In this document: piece after piece, positions 9,720 to 18,174 of the stretch | Numbering within the stretch: the stretch's first letter is position 1 | Layout of the letters: every line of letters begins with the position of its first letter | NCBI RefSeq assembly: GCF_900110245.1 | Contig: NZ_FOCZ01000008.1 | Span: 124,001 to 188,000, forward strand | Length of the DNA: 64,000 nt | Source of the DNA: Niastella yeongjuensis | GTDB taxonomy: Bacteria > Bacteroidota > Bacteroidia > Chitinophagales > Chitinophagaceae | Reading direction: 5' to 3' | The notes under the pieces: generated by a model | What the model was told of the DNA's origin: nothing | The model's input: only the letters and a program-made list of their open reading frames with translations | Database searches by the model: none | Translations under genes and position numbers: made by a program

Positions 9720-9785
9720 CAAAGGTGCGGTCAATATTCTTGCCCTATAGTATATATATTACGGATTTCTCTACCAATGTTCCGG
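9720..9785 (-). promoter_or_regulatory. Promoter and tandem AraC-type operator of the aldo/keto reductase
   Basis: Read on the minus strand, half-site 1 is CCGGAACATTGGTAG starting at 9785 and half-site 2 is CCGTAATATATATAC starting at 9764, exactly 21 bp apart. The -7 box CACCTTTG lies at 9727-9720, 37 bp after the start of half-site 2, and the start codon follows 19 bp later. The same geometry and the same ATTGACCGCACCTTTG core occur before the SDR at 22699. Regulation by one of the AraC proteins is inferred. Confidence 0.65.
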
Positions 9786-9809
9786 GTACAGGAGATAAGG
9801 TATATTGTG

Positions 9810-10451
9810 TTATTTAGGCGCTACTCCTCCATTATTATTCCACTTGTCCCATGCTGCTACAAATTCCTTATACGACAATGGGGGCGGTTTGCGGCCCGCG
9901 CCCATATTCCATCCGGCCTTTACCAGGGTGTCCCTGGCGTGTTCTAATAATTGCGCTTTATTCTTATGCCCGTTACGCTTGTAGTCCATAATTTGTAACG
10001 CAAGTTCACGAGGCGATTTACCTTCAAAAACCATTTTCATATCTTCGGGAGGAAGTGCCCATTTGGGATTACCAGGCGGTGTGTTTAATCCGGCGGAATT
10101 GTTAGGTTGATGGCAATTTGAACATTTCATTGCGTAAACTCCTTTACCGTCTTTCCCTCTTATTGGTGACATGGTGTGTAAATGGCTGTCATCTCCTTGT
10201 AGCGGTATATCACCGGCAGGATGGCAATTCATACATCGGGGACTTTTTAGTACCTGGTATACCTTCATAAAGGCGTCTACAGATGCGATGCTGTCTTTAT
10301 TATTAACTTCTACGACCCATGCCTTTTCATGACTTGTATTACTCCTGAACCCGCTGGTCAACAGCCCACTTACAGTTACAATAAATATTATAATAATAGC
10401 AAATTTTGCATGTCGAATATTAAGCCTTTTTTTCCCAGGTTTGATTTCCAT
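9810..10451 (-). CDS. Membrane-anchored cytochrome c-like protein with two heme motifs
   Basis: The start at 10451 (MEIKPGKKRL) is preferred; the longer frame would run back through the stop of the upstream 2Fe-2S gene. An N-terminal hydrophobic segment of about 20 residues (FAIIIIFIVTVSGLLTSG) anchors or exports the protein. Two c-type heme motifs are visible: CMNCH (preceded by KSPR) and CSNCH. Such diheme proteins accompany isoquinoline-oxidoreductase-type molybdenum enzymes and can pass electrons from the 2Fe-2S subunit to the respiratory chain. The gene follows the 2Fe-2S subunit by 38 bases, so it is most likely the electron-transfer partner of this operon. Confidence 0.85.
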   Translation of the reverse strand: MEIKPGKKRLNIRHAKFAIIIIFIVTVSGLLTSGFRSNTSHEKAWVVEVNNKDSIASVDAFMKVYQVLKSPRCMNCHPAGDIPLQGDDSHLHTMSPIRGKDGKGVYAMKCSNCHQPNNSAGLNTPPGNPKWALPPEDMKMVFEGKSPRELALQIMDYKRNGHKNKAQLLEHARDTLVKAGWNMGAGRKPPPLSYKEFVAAWDKWNNNGGVAPK

Positions 10452-10489
10452 GCTGATCTGATTTAAACTCTCAGAAAATGTTATTCTTA

Positions 10490-10954
10490 CTAAGAACCAT
10501 TGCGCTGCATTTCGGCTGCCAAATGAATTGCCTTTTTGATCCGCAGGTAGGTGCCACATCTACAGATATTTCCCTCCATAGCTAACTCTATATCCTTATC
10601 TGTCGGGTTCTTATTTTCTCTTAGCAGTACCGCCGCTGACATGATCTGGCCCGCCTGACAGTATCCACACTGAACAACATCCAATTCCACCCAAGCCTTT
10701 TGCAAAGGATGGTCATTGTTTTCTGATAATCCTTCTATCGTTATTACATTTTGTCCGGCAGCCCTGCTGATTTTTGTCACGCAGGAACGAACAGCCTCGC
10801 CATTCAAATGAACTACGCAGGCGCCACATTGTGCCACGCCACATCCGTATTTTGTTCCTACCAAACCAATTATATCTCTGAGTACCCATAGCAACGGAGT
10901 ATCAGGATCTATATCGAGTTCGTAATTTTTATTATTGATATTTAATTTGATCAT
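10490..10954 (-). CDS. 2Fe-2S subunit of an isoquinoline-oxidoreductase-like molybdenum hydroxylase
   Basis: This is a 154-residue xanthine-dehydrogenase-family small subunit of normal length. The plant-ferredoxin-type cluster is held by Cys 38, 43, 46 and 58 ([11 protein letters not shown]), and the second cluster by Cys 96, 99, 131 and 133 ([19 protein letters not shown]). It carries electrons from the molybdenum centre of the large subunit encoded 27 bases upstream (10982-13264) to the cytochrome c encoded downstream. No signal peptide is present; in this family the small subunit can be carried across the membrane with its Tat-signal partner. The real substrate (N-heterocycle or aldehyde) is not known. 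Confidence 0.92.
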   Translation of the reverse strand: MIKLNINNKNYELDIDPDTPLLWVLRDIIGLVGTKYGCGVAQCGACVVHLNGEAVRSCVTKISRAAGQNVITIEGLSENNDHPLQKAWVELDVVQCGYCQAGQIMSAAVLLRENKNPTDKDIELAMEGNICRCGTYLRIKKAIHLAAEMQRNGS

Positions 10955-10981
10955 ATTTGGAAATTGACAGTAAGCATATAA

Positions 10982-13264
10982 TTAGAATGACCTTTTGTTT
11001 TCCGGCTTACCAGCTTGCCTTAAAAACTCGTCAAAGTACGGCTGGTTGTAATACCTTTTATTTGTACTCCTATACAGTGCATTAGCCACAGCGCCAAATA
11101 CCGGCGGAAACGGTGGTTCGCCCAGGCCGGTAGGATCAATATCGTTTTGAATAAAATGTACTTCAATTTTCTTTGGCACTTCACTATGCCGGATCATCCT
11201 GTACCGGTTAAAGTTGTTTTGTTCTGCTGCGCCATCTTTGTGGCTTAGCTTCCCATAAAATGAATTGCCGATGCCATCAACAACAGCTCCTTCTACCATG
11301 TTAGTCGCTGCATCAGGGTTTACAACAATACCACAATCAATTGCGCTAAAAACCCGTTCAACATAAGGACGGCCGTTTTGCATAATGATGTCAACTACAT
11401 GGGCCGCATACGAATTATGGCAGAAGTAAGCAGCGACACCACGACTGTATTTTTTATTTTCAGCATTATTCCATCCTGATTTTTCTTTAACCAAATTTAA
11501 CACACCTGCATATCTGTCAGCATCATACTCATTGTTTTTCCCAACCGGTTTTTCTTTGGCTCTTTTCAAAAGTTCCAATCTGAAATCAATCGGATCTTTA
11601 CCCATCACTTCTGCCAGTTCATCTAAAAATGATTGTTCTGCTGCGGCATTGAAATTTGATCTCGGCGCCCGGAATGCACCAATTGTAATATTGGAGGGTA
11701 TTTCCCAACCTTCAGCCAGATAATTGTCAATTGCCCCGGCAGGAAATCTATTGGCATGAATGGCATGTTCAGGAATACCACCGCCCTTAACATGAAAGGC
11801 GATCAAATTTTTGTTTACATCCAAAGCAGCCCTGTAAGTTGCCGTATACATGGGGCGATAGATGCCATAAGTCATATCATCTTCACGTGTATATATTAGT
11901 TTGACTGGGGATTTTACTTTTTTAGAGATCAGGGCCGCTTCTATCAGATAATGTGCATATGCCCGGCGGCCAAAGCCTCCACCCATACGCGTCATTTGAA
12001 TTTCTATTTTGTCAGCAGGTAATTGTAAAATCTTCGACAGCGTAGGTTCTGTCCAACCAGGTGCCTGCAATGGACCTACCACTAAAGCCTTTTCATCTGT
12101 AACATATGCGAAAAAATTCATTGGCTCCATGCAGTTGTGCGCCAAAAACGGTGCATTATAAGTGCGTTCAATGACCTGAGCCGCATTTTTAAAAGCTGTT
12201 TCCGGGTCTCCGTCCCTTCTTAGTTGTTGAGCTGGTTTCTTTGCATACTCCTGCATTTTTTCCAATTGCGTACTGGTGCTTTCAAGTCCACCTGGTATTA
12301 CAACCTCTTTCTTGCCACCCCGGCCAGCTATAGTTTCTTTAGAGTCCACGATAGGCTCCCAGGTTACTTTTAGTTTTTTACGGGCATTCATCACTTCCCA
12401 GGTAGTATTTCCCACCACCACTAGCAGTTCATTGAATGTTCGTGTATCAAAGCCGGCCTGCTCATAACCATCTTCATATAATTGTTGGCTAAAAACGTCG
12501 ATAATGCCCGGCATTTTCAAGGCTTCAGCTGCATCAAAAGATTTAAGTTTCATCCCGAAGGCTGGGGGATGTTGGATCATGGCAATCAGCATCCCTTCGT
12601 GTTTATAATCTAACCCAAAGAGAGGTTTGCCAGAAACGATTTTCAAACTCTCGACATTCTTCTGAGAGGTTCGCACTACTTTAAAATCCTTTACATTTTT
12701 TAGCGTAACATTTTGGGGAATAGGAATGCCTGAAGCTTTTGATGCAAAGGAGCCATACGTTCCGGATTTACCGGTTTTTCCATGATAAAGCATCCCTGCT
12801 TTAGTGGTTACTTCTTCCACAGGCACGCTCCAGGTTTGCGCTGCCGCCTCAATCAACATATGGCGTGCTGCGGCTCCTGCTTCGCGAAGTGGTTTCCAAT
12901 ACATCCGCACTGAATTGCTTCCTCCTGTAAACTGCGGCCCTAATTTTACACTATCGTGCGGCCCCATTTCTACCACTACCGTTTGCCAGTCTGCTTCCAA
13001 CTCTTCGGCAATGATCATAGGAAGTGAGGTCATCACGTTCTGCCCAAATTCCGGGTTGGGATTAAGTATTTTTATGATATTTTCAGGAGTAATTTTTATA
13101 TAGCCATTTAATTCACTCCATTGCTCCGGAAGGTCGCTCACTTTTGATGGATCTGCGAGTCCTGGTCCGGGAAACCAGGCGAAGCTGATCATAAGACCGC
13201 CACCTGCGAGTAATGAAGACTTTAGAAAGGAACGCCTGTTGAGAATAGACCTGGATTGTTCCAT
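10982..13264 (-). CDS. Molybdopterin-binding subunit of an isoquinoline-oxidoreductase-like enzyme, Tat-exported
   Basis: This 760-residue large subunit starts with a twin-arginine signal (NRRSFLKSSLLAGGG). Family features include RMGGGFGRRAYAHYLIEAAL at the molybdopterin site, IGAFRAPRSNFNAAAEQSF, and the active-site Glu segment TGLGEPPFPPVFGAVANA near the C-terminus. The family hydroxylates N-heterocycles or oxidises aldehydes using water as the oxygen donor, outside the cytoplasmic membrane. It heads an operon with the 2Fe-2S subunit and a cytochrome c, and is divergent from an AraC regulator at 13491. The intergenic region carries the shared 21-bp-spaced operator, so AraC-dependent induction is likely. 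Confidence 0.92.
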   Translation of the reverse strand: MEQSRSILNRRSFLKSSLLAGGGLMISFAWFPGPGLADPSKVSDLPEQWSELNGYIKITPENIIKILNPNPEFGQNVMTSLPMIIAEELEADWQTVVVEMGPHDSVKLGPQFTGGSNSVRMYWKPLREAGAAARHMLIEAAAQTWSVPVEEVTTKAGMLYHGKTGKSGTYGSFASKASGIPIPQNVTLKNVKDFKVVRTSQKNVESLKIVSGKPLFGLDYKHEGMLIAMIQHPPAFGMKLKSFDAAEALKMPGIIDVFSQQLYEDGYEQAGFDTRTFNELLVVVGNTTWEVMNARKKLKVTWEPIVDSKETIAGRGGKKEVVIPGGLESTSTQLEKMQEYAKKPAQQLRRDGDPETAFKNAAQVIERTYNAPFLAHNCMEPMNFFAYVTDEKALVVGPLQAPGWTEPTLSKILQLPADKIEIQMTRMGGGFGRRAYAHYLIEAALISKKVKSPVKLIYTREDDMTYGIYRPMYTATYRAALDVNKNLIAFHVKGGGIPEHAIHANRFPAGAIDNYLAEGWEIPSNITIGAFRAPRSNFNAAAEQSFLDELAEVMGKDPIDFRLELLKRAKEKPVGKNNEYDADRYAGVLNLVKEKSGWNNAENKKYSRGVAAYFCHNSYAAHVVDIIMQNGRPYVERVFSAIDCGIVVNPDAATNMVEGAVVDGIGNSFYGKLSHKDGAAEQNNFNRYRMIRHSEVPKKIEVHFIQNDIDPTGLGEPPFPPVFGAVANALYRSTNKRYYNQPYFDEFLRQAGKPENKRSF

Positions 13265-13356
13265 TTTTTAGCGGTTGTTAATTTAAGCAAAACATAATCA
13301 ATGCAATATTTCGGCCATTGACTCTCCAGTGAAACCGTTTAGATTGTCTTGTATAC

Positions 13357-13423
13357 TAAAGTTCCATGATTTTCCTGCACTACTGGTATCTATATTCCGG
13401 TTTTATCTACCAATATTCCGGAT
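13357..13423 (-). promoter_or_regulatory. Tandem AraC-type operator between the molybdenum hydroxylase operon and the AraC gene
   Basis: On the minus strand CCGGAATATTGGTAG begins at 13423 and CCGGAATATAGATAC at 13402, a 21-bp spacing identical to that at the aldo/keto reductase. A -7-like box GAACTTTA follows about 38 bp after the second half-site (13364-13357). The divergent AraC gene has its own candidate box AACCTTTG at 13444-13451, so the operator could also serve autoregulation. Confidence 0.6.
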
Positions 13424-13490
13424 TTCGGTTCCTGAACACCTTAAACCTTTGATAAAGCGGTAATTTTAGATTGTTTTAAACCGGACATTT

Positions 13491-14387
13491 ATGGATAATA
13501 TGCGTCGTTTTGAGACTATAGGTCAGTACAATGCATTCAATAATAACGAAACATTGCACCCATTAGTCAGTGTGGTAGATTTGTCTAAAGCCAATCCAAG
13601 AAGTGGCTCAAAAATGTATTTCGGCTTTTATACCATATTCCTAAAAGATGTGAAATGTGGTGATATGGTTTACGGTCGGCATACGTACGATTATCAGGAA
13701 GGTACATTGGTTTTTCTTGCTCCTGGACAAGTAGCTGGCATCAATAGCAATGGAGAAATTTATCAACCCAAAGGCTATGCACTGATATTTCATGCAGATT
13801 TATTACATGGAACTCCACTTTTAAGACGTATTCAGGACTTTTCATTTTTTGGCTATCAATCAAATGAAGCACTTCATTTATCGGAGCGTGAAAGAAATAT
13901 TGTTTTGGATTGTTTTTCCAAAATTGAATATGAATTGGAGCACGCTGTGGACAAACACAGTAAAAGGCTAATTGTATCAAACGTAGAACTCTTCCTGGAT
14001 TATTGTGTCCGATTTTATGATCGGCAATTTATTACCCGCGAAAATGTGCATAAAGGGACTTTCGAAAAGTTTGAGCATCTATTGAACGATTATTTTCATT
14101 CTGACAAACCACAAACAATTGGTTTGCCTGCGGTAGCTTATTTCGCTAATGAATTGAATATATCGGCAAATTATTTTGGAGATCTTATAAAAAAAGAAAC
14201 TGGCAAGACAGCGCAAGAATATATTCAATCAAAAATTATTGAAGTTGCGAAAGAAAAAATTTTTGACCCAAGCATAACAGTTAACGAAATTGCCTTCGAT
14301 CTGGGGTTTAAATATCCTCAACATTTCACCCGTTTATTTAAGCAGAGAACCGGAGTATCGCCAAACGAGTATAGAAAGCGTAATTGA
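13491..14387 (+). CDS. AraC-family transcriptional regulator (paralogue 1)
   Basis: This 298-residue regulator has an N-terminal sensor half (cupin-like AraC-binding region, with segments HPLVSVVDLSKANPR and FHADLLHGTPL). Its C-terminal double helix-turn-helix spans about residues 195-298: the first HTH is around LNISANYFGDLIKKETGKT, the second around ITVNEIAFDLGFKYPQHFTR, ending GVSPNEYRK. It shares many blocks with the second AraC at 23548 (YDRQF, GLP, TGKT.QE), so the two are paralogues. It is divergent from the molybdenum hydroxylase operon and is the best candidate to bind the direct repeats at 13387-13423. The inducer is unknown. Confidence 0.92.
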   Translation: MDNMRRFETIGQYNAFNNNETLHPLVSVVDLSKANPRSGSKMYFGFYTIFLKDVKCGDMVYGRHTYDYQEGTLVFLAPGQVAGINSNGEIYQPKGYALIFHADLLHGTPLLRRIQDFSFFGYQSNEALHLSERERNIVLDCFSKIEYELEHAVDKHSKRLIVSNVELFLDYCVRFYDRQFITRENVHKGTFEKFEHLLNDYFHSDKPQTIGLPAVAYFANELNISANYFGDLIKKETGKTAQEYIQSKIIEVAKEKIFDPSITVNEIAFDLGFKYPQHFTRLFKQRTGVSPNEYRKRN

Positions 14388-14411
14388 GACTTTTATTTTG
14401 GACGAATAATT

Positions 14412-14445
14412 AAGCGAATGGTCAAATCTGATCGTTCGCTTTTGT
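14412..14445 (+). terminator. Palindromic terminator, copy 1
   Basis: This 30-base near-palindrome has outer arms AAGCGAA and TTCGCTT with core GGTCAAATCTGATC, followed by a T-rich run. It lies 25 bases beyond the AraC stop. Two close relatives occur at 18088 and 24495. Confidence 0.7.
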
Positions 14446-14538
14446 TGTTTTAGGAATAGTTTGATTTGAAGTATTTAGTGATGTATTTTGTGTCATTACT
14501 ATGCGAATTGGATTATTTGCAACGACCTGAATTATTAC

Positions 14539-16020
14539 CTATTGCGCTTTATTTGATGAATAACTAAAGTCATTGAATTTCACCTGGGCCTGTCCGCTAG
14601 CGAACAAACCGATCCTCAGTGCCAGAAAACCTTTATAGTTGTTGTGCTGTAACGCAGACACGACTATATTATCGGCTACGATGCGCCAGTTTCGCCCATC
14701 ATCGCTCAATGAAAAGCTGCAATGTTCCTGGTGGTTATCTATCCTTAACCTGATTGGACCGGCAACACTTCGTGGGAATGTTTTAGTTATCCCTGACGGA
14801 TCATAAAACGTGATCTGTTGGGTATCCGCTGTAATGCCGGTAAATGCCTTATCGTTGTAAAAGAGAAGCAGGCCGCCAGTACTACCAGGTTGGGTGGCTA
14901 TCGTCACCTCGGTGCGGTAACTGGTGTCTGTGGGGATGCAAAGCAATATACGGCCATTAGCCGGACTGGTCCCTTTTCCTTCCATATATAGGCTGTTATT
15001 ACTTAGCTGTACACCCAGGGTATTACGCTGTCGCCACAATGTCCATTGCAGTCCGGGGTCTTTACCCGCAAACGGGTCAGACAGATTAAAACCACTGTGC
15101 TGCAATTTAGAAGAAAGTTTTTTTGACGGCCTGGAGGCTAATTTAAACCAGCCTTCTTTTGTCCATTCAATCGGTTCCACTAACGTATATCTTCCAAGCG
15201 TATAAAATCCCTTTTTATAAGCATGGTAAACGATCCACCAATTTCCGTTTACATCGTCAATGAGGGTGCCGTGTCCTTTTGACCACCACGGCTCATCAGC
15301 AGAATAAGTATGCACAATAGGATTGTAGGGTGAATTTTCCCAGGGGCCATTTATGTTTTTGGAGCGGGCCGATATTACCATATGACTGGTTGGCGGCCCG
15401 GCTGTGCCACCCTCAGCGCAGGTTAGGTAAAAGTATTCGCCATGCTTTATGATTTTTGGTGATTCCAGCCATTTCCCTTCTGTTTGCCACTTTTTAGGAA
15501 AATCCCAACCTGTATAAACATTTTCCATAATACCCTCTGTAGCCAAACCGTCATCCGTTAATTTAATACGGTTACCGCCAGATGAAAACAGGTAACGTTT
15601 GCCGTCTTCACCAACAGCATGGCCAGGATCTATTTTGCCTACCTTCAGGTCGATGGGCTTGCTCCAGGGACCGGTGATCTTATCAGCCCAAATCACGTAA
15701 TTCGTACCCGAGGCCGGGAAGTAAATATAGAAACGTCCTTTATATTCCACCAGGTCGGGCGCATAACCTAGTCCTGGTACATCTGGCAGGGCGCGACAAA
15801 CCGGTTCCCAATGCTCCAGGTCTGTGGAGTGCCAGATGAGCAGACCCGGCGCATTTAGGAATGGCGAGTGAGTCATGTAATAGTCTTTGCCATCCCTGAC
15901 AATAGTAGGATCAGGATAATCGCCAGCCAAAGCTACTTTTGGATAAGTCTGTCCTACGCAATCGGTAAAATAAAAAAACAAACCACACAAGGCGCTTATT
16001 TGATAGATCAGTTGCTTCAT
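14539..16020 (-). CDS. Glycoside hydrolase family 43 protein
   Basis: This 493-residue secreted enzyme has a signal peptide (MKQLIYQISALCGLFFYFTDCVGQ). The GH43 five-blade propeller carries the expected acidic residues: Asp in GDYPDPTIVRDG (base), Asp in GKIDPGHAV region, and Glu in KWLESPKI (acid). A C-terminal beta-sandwich of about 180 residues, beginning near DPFAGKDPGLQWTLWR, is the concanavalin-like accessory domain typical of beta-xylosidase/arabinofuranosidase relatives. Members act on alpha-L-arabinose or beta-D-xylose side chains. It follows another GH43-like gene by 10 bases and is a paralogue of the GH43 at 51473 (shared YPDPTI.RDGKDYYMTHS). Confidence 0.9.
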   Translation of the reverse strand: MKQLIYQISALCGLFFYFTDCVGQTYPKVALAGDYPDPTIVRDGKDYYMTHSPFLNAPGLLIWHSTDLEHWEPVCRALPDVPGLGYAPDLVEYKGRFYIYFPASGTNYVIWADKITGPWSKPIDLKVGKIDPGHAVGEDGKRYLFSSGGNRIKLTDDGLATEGIMENVYTGWDFPKKWQTEGKWLESPKIIKHGEYFYLTCAEGGTAGPPTSHMVISARSKNINGPWENSPYNPIVHTYSADEPWWSKGHGTLIDDVNGNWWIVYHAYKKGFYTLGRYTLVEPIEWTKEGWFKLASRPSKKLSSKLQHSGFNLSDPFAGKDPGLQWTLWRQRNTLGVQLSNNSLYMEGKGTSPANGRILLCIPTDTSYRTEVTIATQPGSTGGLLLFYNDKAFTGITADTQQITFYDPSGITKTFPRSVAGPIRLRIDNHQEHCSFSLSDDGRNWRIVADNIVVSALQHNNYKGFLALRIGLFASGQAQVKFNDFSYSSNKAQ

Positions 16021-16030
16021 AGGTAAGGAT

Positions 16031-17086
16031 TTAAAAAATCATCGACATTTTCCAGTTGTCAGCAATACGTTGCGCTTCTTTTTTTGTGATCTGTATAATG
16101 CCTGGATGTTTAGGTATTGTAAAATTGGTAGCCTTCATTATGCCTTCGTTAAAATGTCCCAGGTTAGTGAATTTGACAAAATCAGTCGTTTCACTGAAAC
16201 CGAAGTTATGTGGCTTGATACTGTAAATGTCATAGACCAATATCCATTTGTTTTCGCCAATCAGCTTATAAATAGTTGGTGCTTCGCAGCCACGCGGTTC
16301 GGGGTCTATGCGGCGACCTTCGTATTGATAACCTGTATTGATAGAATCCGAAACCGCATGTTCGATATGTGATCCACCGTCGTGAGATGCAAAGAACAAA
16401 TGAAATTTATTTCCCACTTTGGTAATATCTGCATCGATGTAAGCAGCCGGGCGAGGATAAGCGAACAACACTTTAGGTGCAGTTTCCATTTGGGTGAAAT
16501 CCGGATTCATATAAGCATAATAAACCTGTTCCTTTTCGGTGCCATGCCGCATACTAAAATAGATCATAGTCTTATTTTGCTGCTCATCATAGATCAACTC
16601 AGGAGCCCAGGCACAGCCAATGTCGGCCAATTCAGGCGAAACCTGGTCCACACGTAATACTGTATGTGACCAATGCACCAGGTCTTTGGATTTCATGAGC
16701 ACCAGGCCACGGTTGTTTCCCCAGCCGAACTTGTTTTTTTCCCGTTCCCATTCCGTTGTGCGATAACCCGCCTGCTGTGCATAAATGTGCAGGTCGGTCA
16801 GTGCCATATAGAACATGCCATCAGGTGCACGAAAAATGTAGGGGTCACGAATGCCTTTTTGTTCCGCAATGGTATCGCCTTTAATTACCGCCTGTCCGTT
16901 GTTTACATCCGTAAAGCTATAACCATCCTTACTCAAGGCGAAATGCAGATCGTGATCGGCATCTCTGAAATAAACCATCAGGTAGGCGGCCATATTTTTT
17001 TCCTGTGGAAGTTTAGTTTTCTTTTGAGCAAATGCAGTAACAGTAGTTAATAGAATAAAGAGCATTATAAGGCTATGCTCTTTCAT
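16031..17086 (-). CDS. Glycoside hydrolase family 43-like protein
   Basis: The start at 17086 is chosen because it begins directly with a signal peptide (MKEHSLIMLFILLTTVTAFAQ); ATG codons at 17101 and 17104 are alternatives, and the longer frame back to 17290 adds an implausible tail. The mature protein of about 330 residues is a single GH43-type propeller with GIRDPYIFRAPDGMFYMALT, CAWAPELIYD, AYIDADITKVG and CEAPTIYKLIGE, which supply the Asp, Asp and Glu catalytic positions. No accessory domain follows. It is probably an exo-acting arabinosidase or galactosidase-type enzyme. It is the first gene of a two-gene GH43 operon divergent from a short GntR-type regulator. Confidence 0.82.
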   Translation of the reverse strand: MKEHSLIMLFILLTTVTAFAQKKTKLPQEKNMAAYLMVYFRDADHDLHFALSKDGYSFTDVNNGQAVIKGDTIAEQKGIRDPYIFRAPDGMFYMALTDLHIYAQQAGYRTTEWEREKNKFGWGNNRGLVLMKSKDLVHWSHTVLRVDQVSPELADIGCAWAPELIYDEQQNKTMIYFSMRHGTEKEQVYYAYMNPDFTQMETAPKVLFAYPRPAAYIDADITKVGNKFHLFFASHDGGSHIEHAVSDSINTGYQYEGRRIDPEPRGCEAPTIYKLIGENKWILVYDIYSIKPHNFGFSETTDFVKFTNLGHFNEGIMKATNFTIPKHPGIIQITKKEAQRIADNWKMSMIF

Positions 17087-17295
17087 AAGCGTTTTAGGCA
17101 TCATTGGCTTGCAATTGTTTGTTATACAATTATAACAATAATTATGCAAAATTACCTTCCTGTTGTATCCTGCACTATGCTGTTGTATAGAATAGGTATA
17201 ACCCAGGTGATGAGGTATTGGGCCAAATAATTTTTTATTTTCCCACCCCCATGTCTGCCTCAATATTGGGTCTTCTATTAAAATAAACACTAAGT

Positions 17296-17610
17296 ATGTA
17301 CCCAGGTCTGACCCTTGAGGATAAGCCCCGCCAATACGCCAGTCGCCTTGACATCGAAATTGAAAAGTTCAGTATCAATGCGGGGGATGTTACACCCGTT
17401 TATCTCCAATTAGCCATTCAACTGCAGCAGGGAATAGAGGATGGGCAATTTGATTGTAATAAACCACTGCCGTCGGTTTATAGATGTAACCGGACGTTAG
17501 GCTTGTCGAGAGCCACTGTATTTCGCGCGTACAAATATCTCAACAGGAGCGGCATGGTTCAATGGAAAAAAGGAGAGGGCTTTTTTGTTCAACATAAATT
17601 TAAGTATTAG
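17296..17610 (+). CDS. Short GntR-type winged-helix regulator
   Basis: This 104-residue protein holds essentially only the GntR DNA-binding domain: TPVYLQLAIQLQQGIEDGQF, PLPSVYRCNRTLGLSRATVF (recognition helix) and YLNRSGMVQWKKGEGFFV (wing). Normal family members carry an effector or dimerisation domain; in Bacteroidota many GntR proteins continue into a sugar-binding periplasmic-protein-like domain of about 250 residues. Here the frame stops soon after the wing, so the protein is either a minimal YtrA-like regulator or a truncated sugar regulator. It is divergent from the GH43 pair, about 210 bases from the start at 17086, which makes that operon its likely target. Confidence 0.7.
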   Translation: MYPGLTLEDKPRQYASRLDIEIEKFSINAGDVTPVYLQLAIQLQQGIEDGQFDCNKPLPSVYRCNRTLGLSRATVFRAYKYLNRSGMVQWKKGEGFFVQHKFKY

Positions 17611-17914
17611 TAAGTATGATGTATATATATTCTTTTTATTAAGTTCAGCCTCCCTTTCAGAATAGTACAGGATAGCTTGCTTTTTTCGATTGTTTAATTT
17701 GGATATCTCATAGCTTGCAATAGAAAGTTGTAAATTAGTAAGCCTGTATAACGAGCTGCCATATAACGAAAAGGCTCTTGCTCCCTCTATGGCCTTCATC
17801 CAATAATATTACTGGTTTTACCCATTTTATTACCGCTTATTTCCCGGCAGATTATCAAGTTTTGCAATCCGGCAAACAACCAGCATACAACAAAAACAAT
17901 AAGCAGATAAACAT
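17611..17914 (+). other. Non-coding interval, no supported gene
   Basis: Three hundred bases of AT-rich DNA lie between the GntR gene and the decarboxylase remnant. A leftward frame (17637-17799) is open and reads somewhat protein-like (SLYGSSLYRLTNLQLSIASY), but it continues antisense into the GntR gene and I recognise no family. If the GntR gene was once longer, its lost effector domain would have lain here; I cannot see it in any frame. Confidence 0.3.
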
Positions 17915-18085
17915 ATGGATTTCAAAAAAATTTCCGGAGAAGTAATTGACTTCTTATACCAGTCGCACAGCAGTATCAGACAATCAGGACTAGATAATTC
18001 ACTGATTGTACTAGCAGAATTACGGGTTTCTCAAATAAACGGCTGCGCCTATTGCTGTCGCTTTCATGCAAACGAACTAAGATAA
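17915..18085 (+). pseudogene. Truncated carboxymuconolactone decarboxylase / AhpD-like gene
   Basis: From the ATG at 17915 the frame reads MDFKKISGEVIDFLYQSHSS, then LIVLAELRVSQINGCAYCCRFHANELR and stops after 56 codons. The E-x(n)-CxxC-x(3)-H catalytic motif of the AhpD/CMD fold is intact (Cys-Ala-Tyr-Cys, Cys, Arg, Phe, His), but family members run to about 140-180 residues, so the C-terminal two-thirds is missing. The stop falls three bases before the palindromic terminator at 18088, as if a deletion joined the 5' part of this gene to a terminator. Without the remaining helices it is unlikely to be active. Confidence 0.6.
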
Positions 18086-18087
18086 TT

Positions 18088-18119
18088 GCGAATGGTCAGA
18101 TCTGATCATGCGCTTTTTT
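18088..18119 (+). terminator. Palindromic terminator, copy 2
   Basis: Arms GCGAATGGTCAGA and TCTGATCATGCGC form a 13-bp stem with one mismatch and one G-T pair, followed by six T. The core is identical to copy 3 at 24495. It starts two bases after the truncated decarboxylase frame ends. Confidence 0.75.
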
Positions 18120-18174
18120 ATTTGGTTGATACGGAACATGCTCCATGTCAGGAGCAGGAATTTTATTGAATATT

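Noticed and set aside
17497-17799. Leftward frame of 100 codons between the GntR gene and the decarboxylase remnant
   Set aside because: A third of it is antisense to the GntR domain, no family is recognisable, and there is no convincing promoter; only noted as weakly protein-like.
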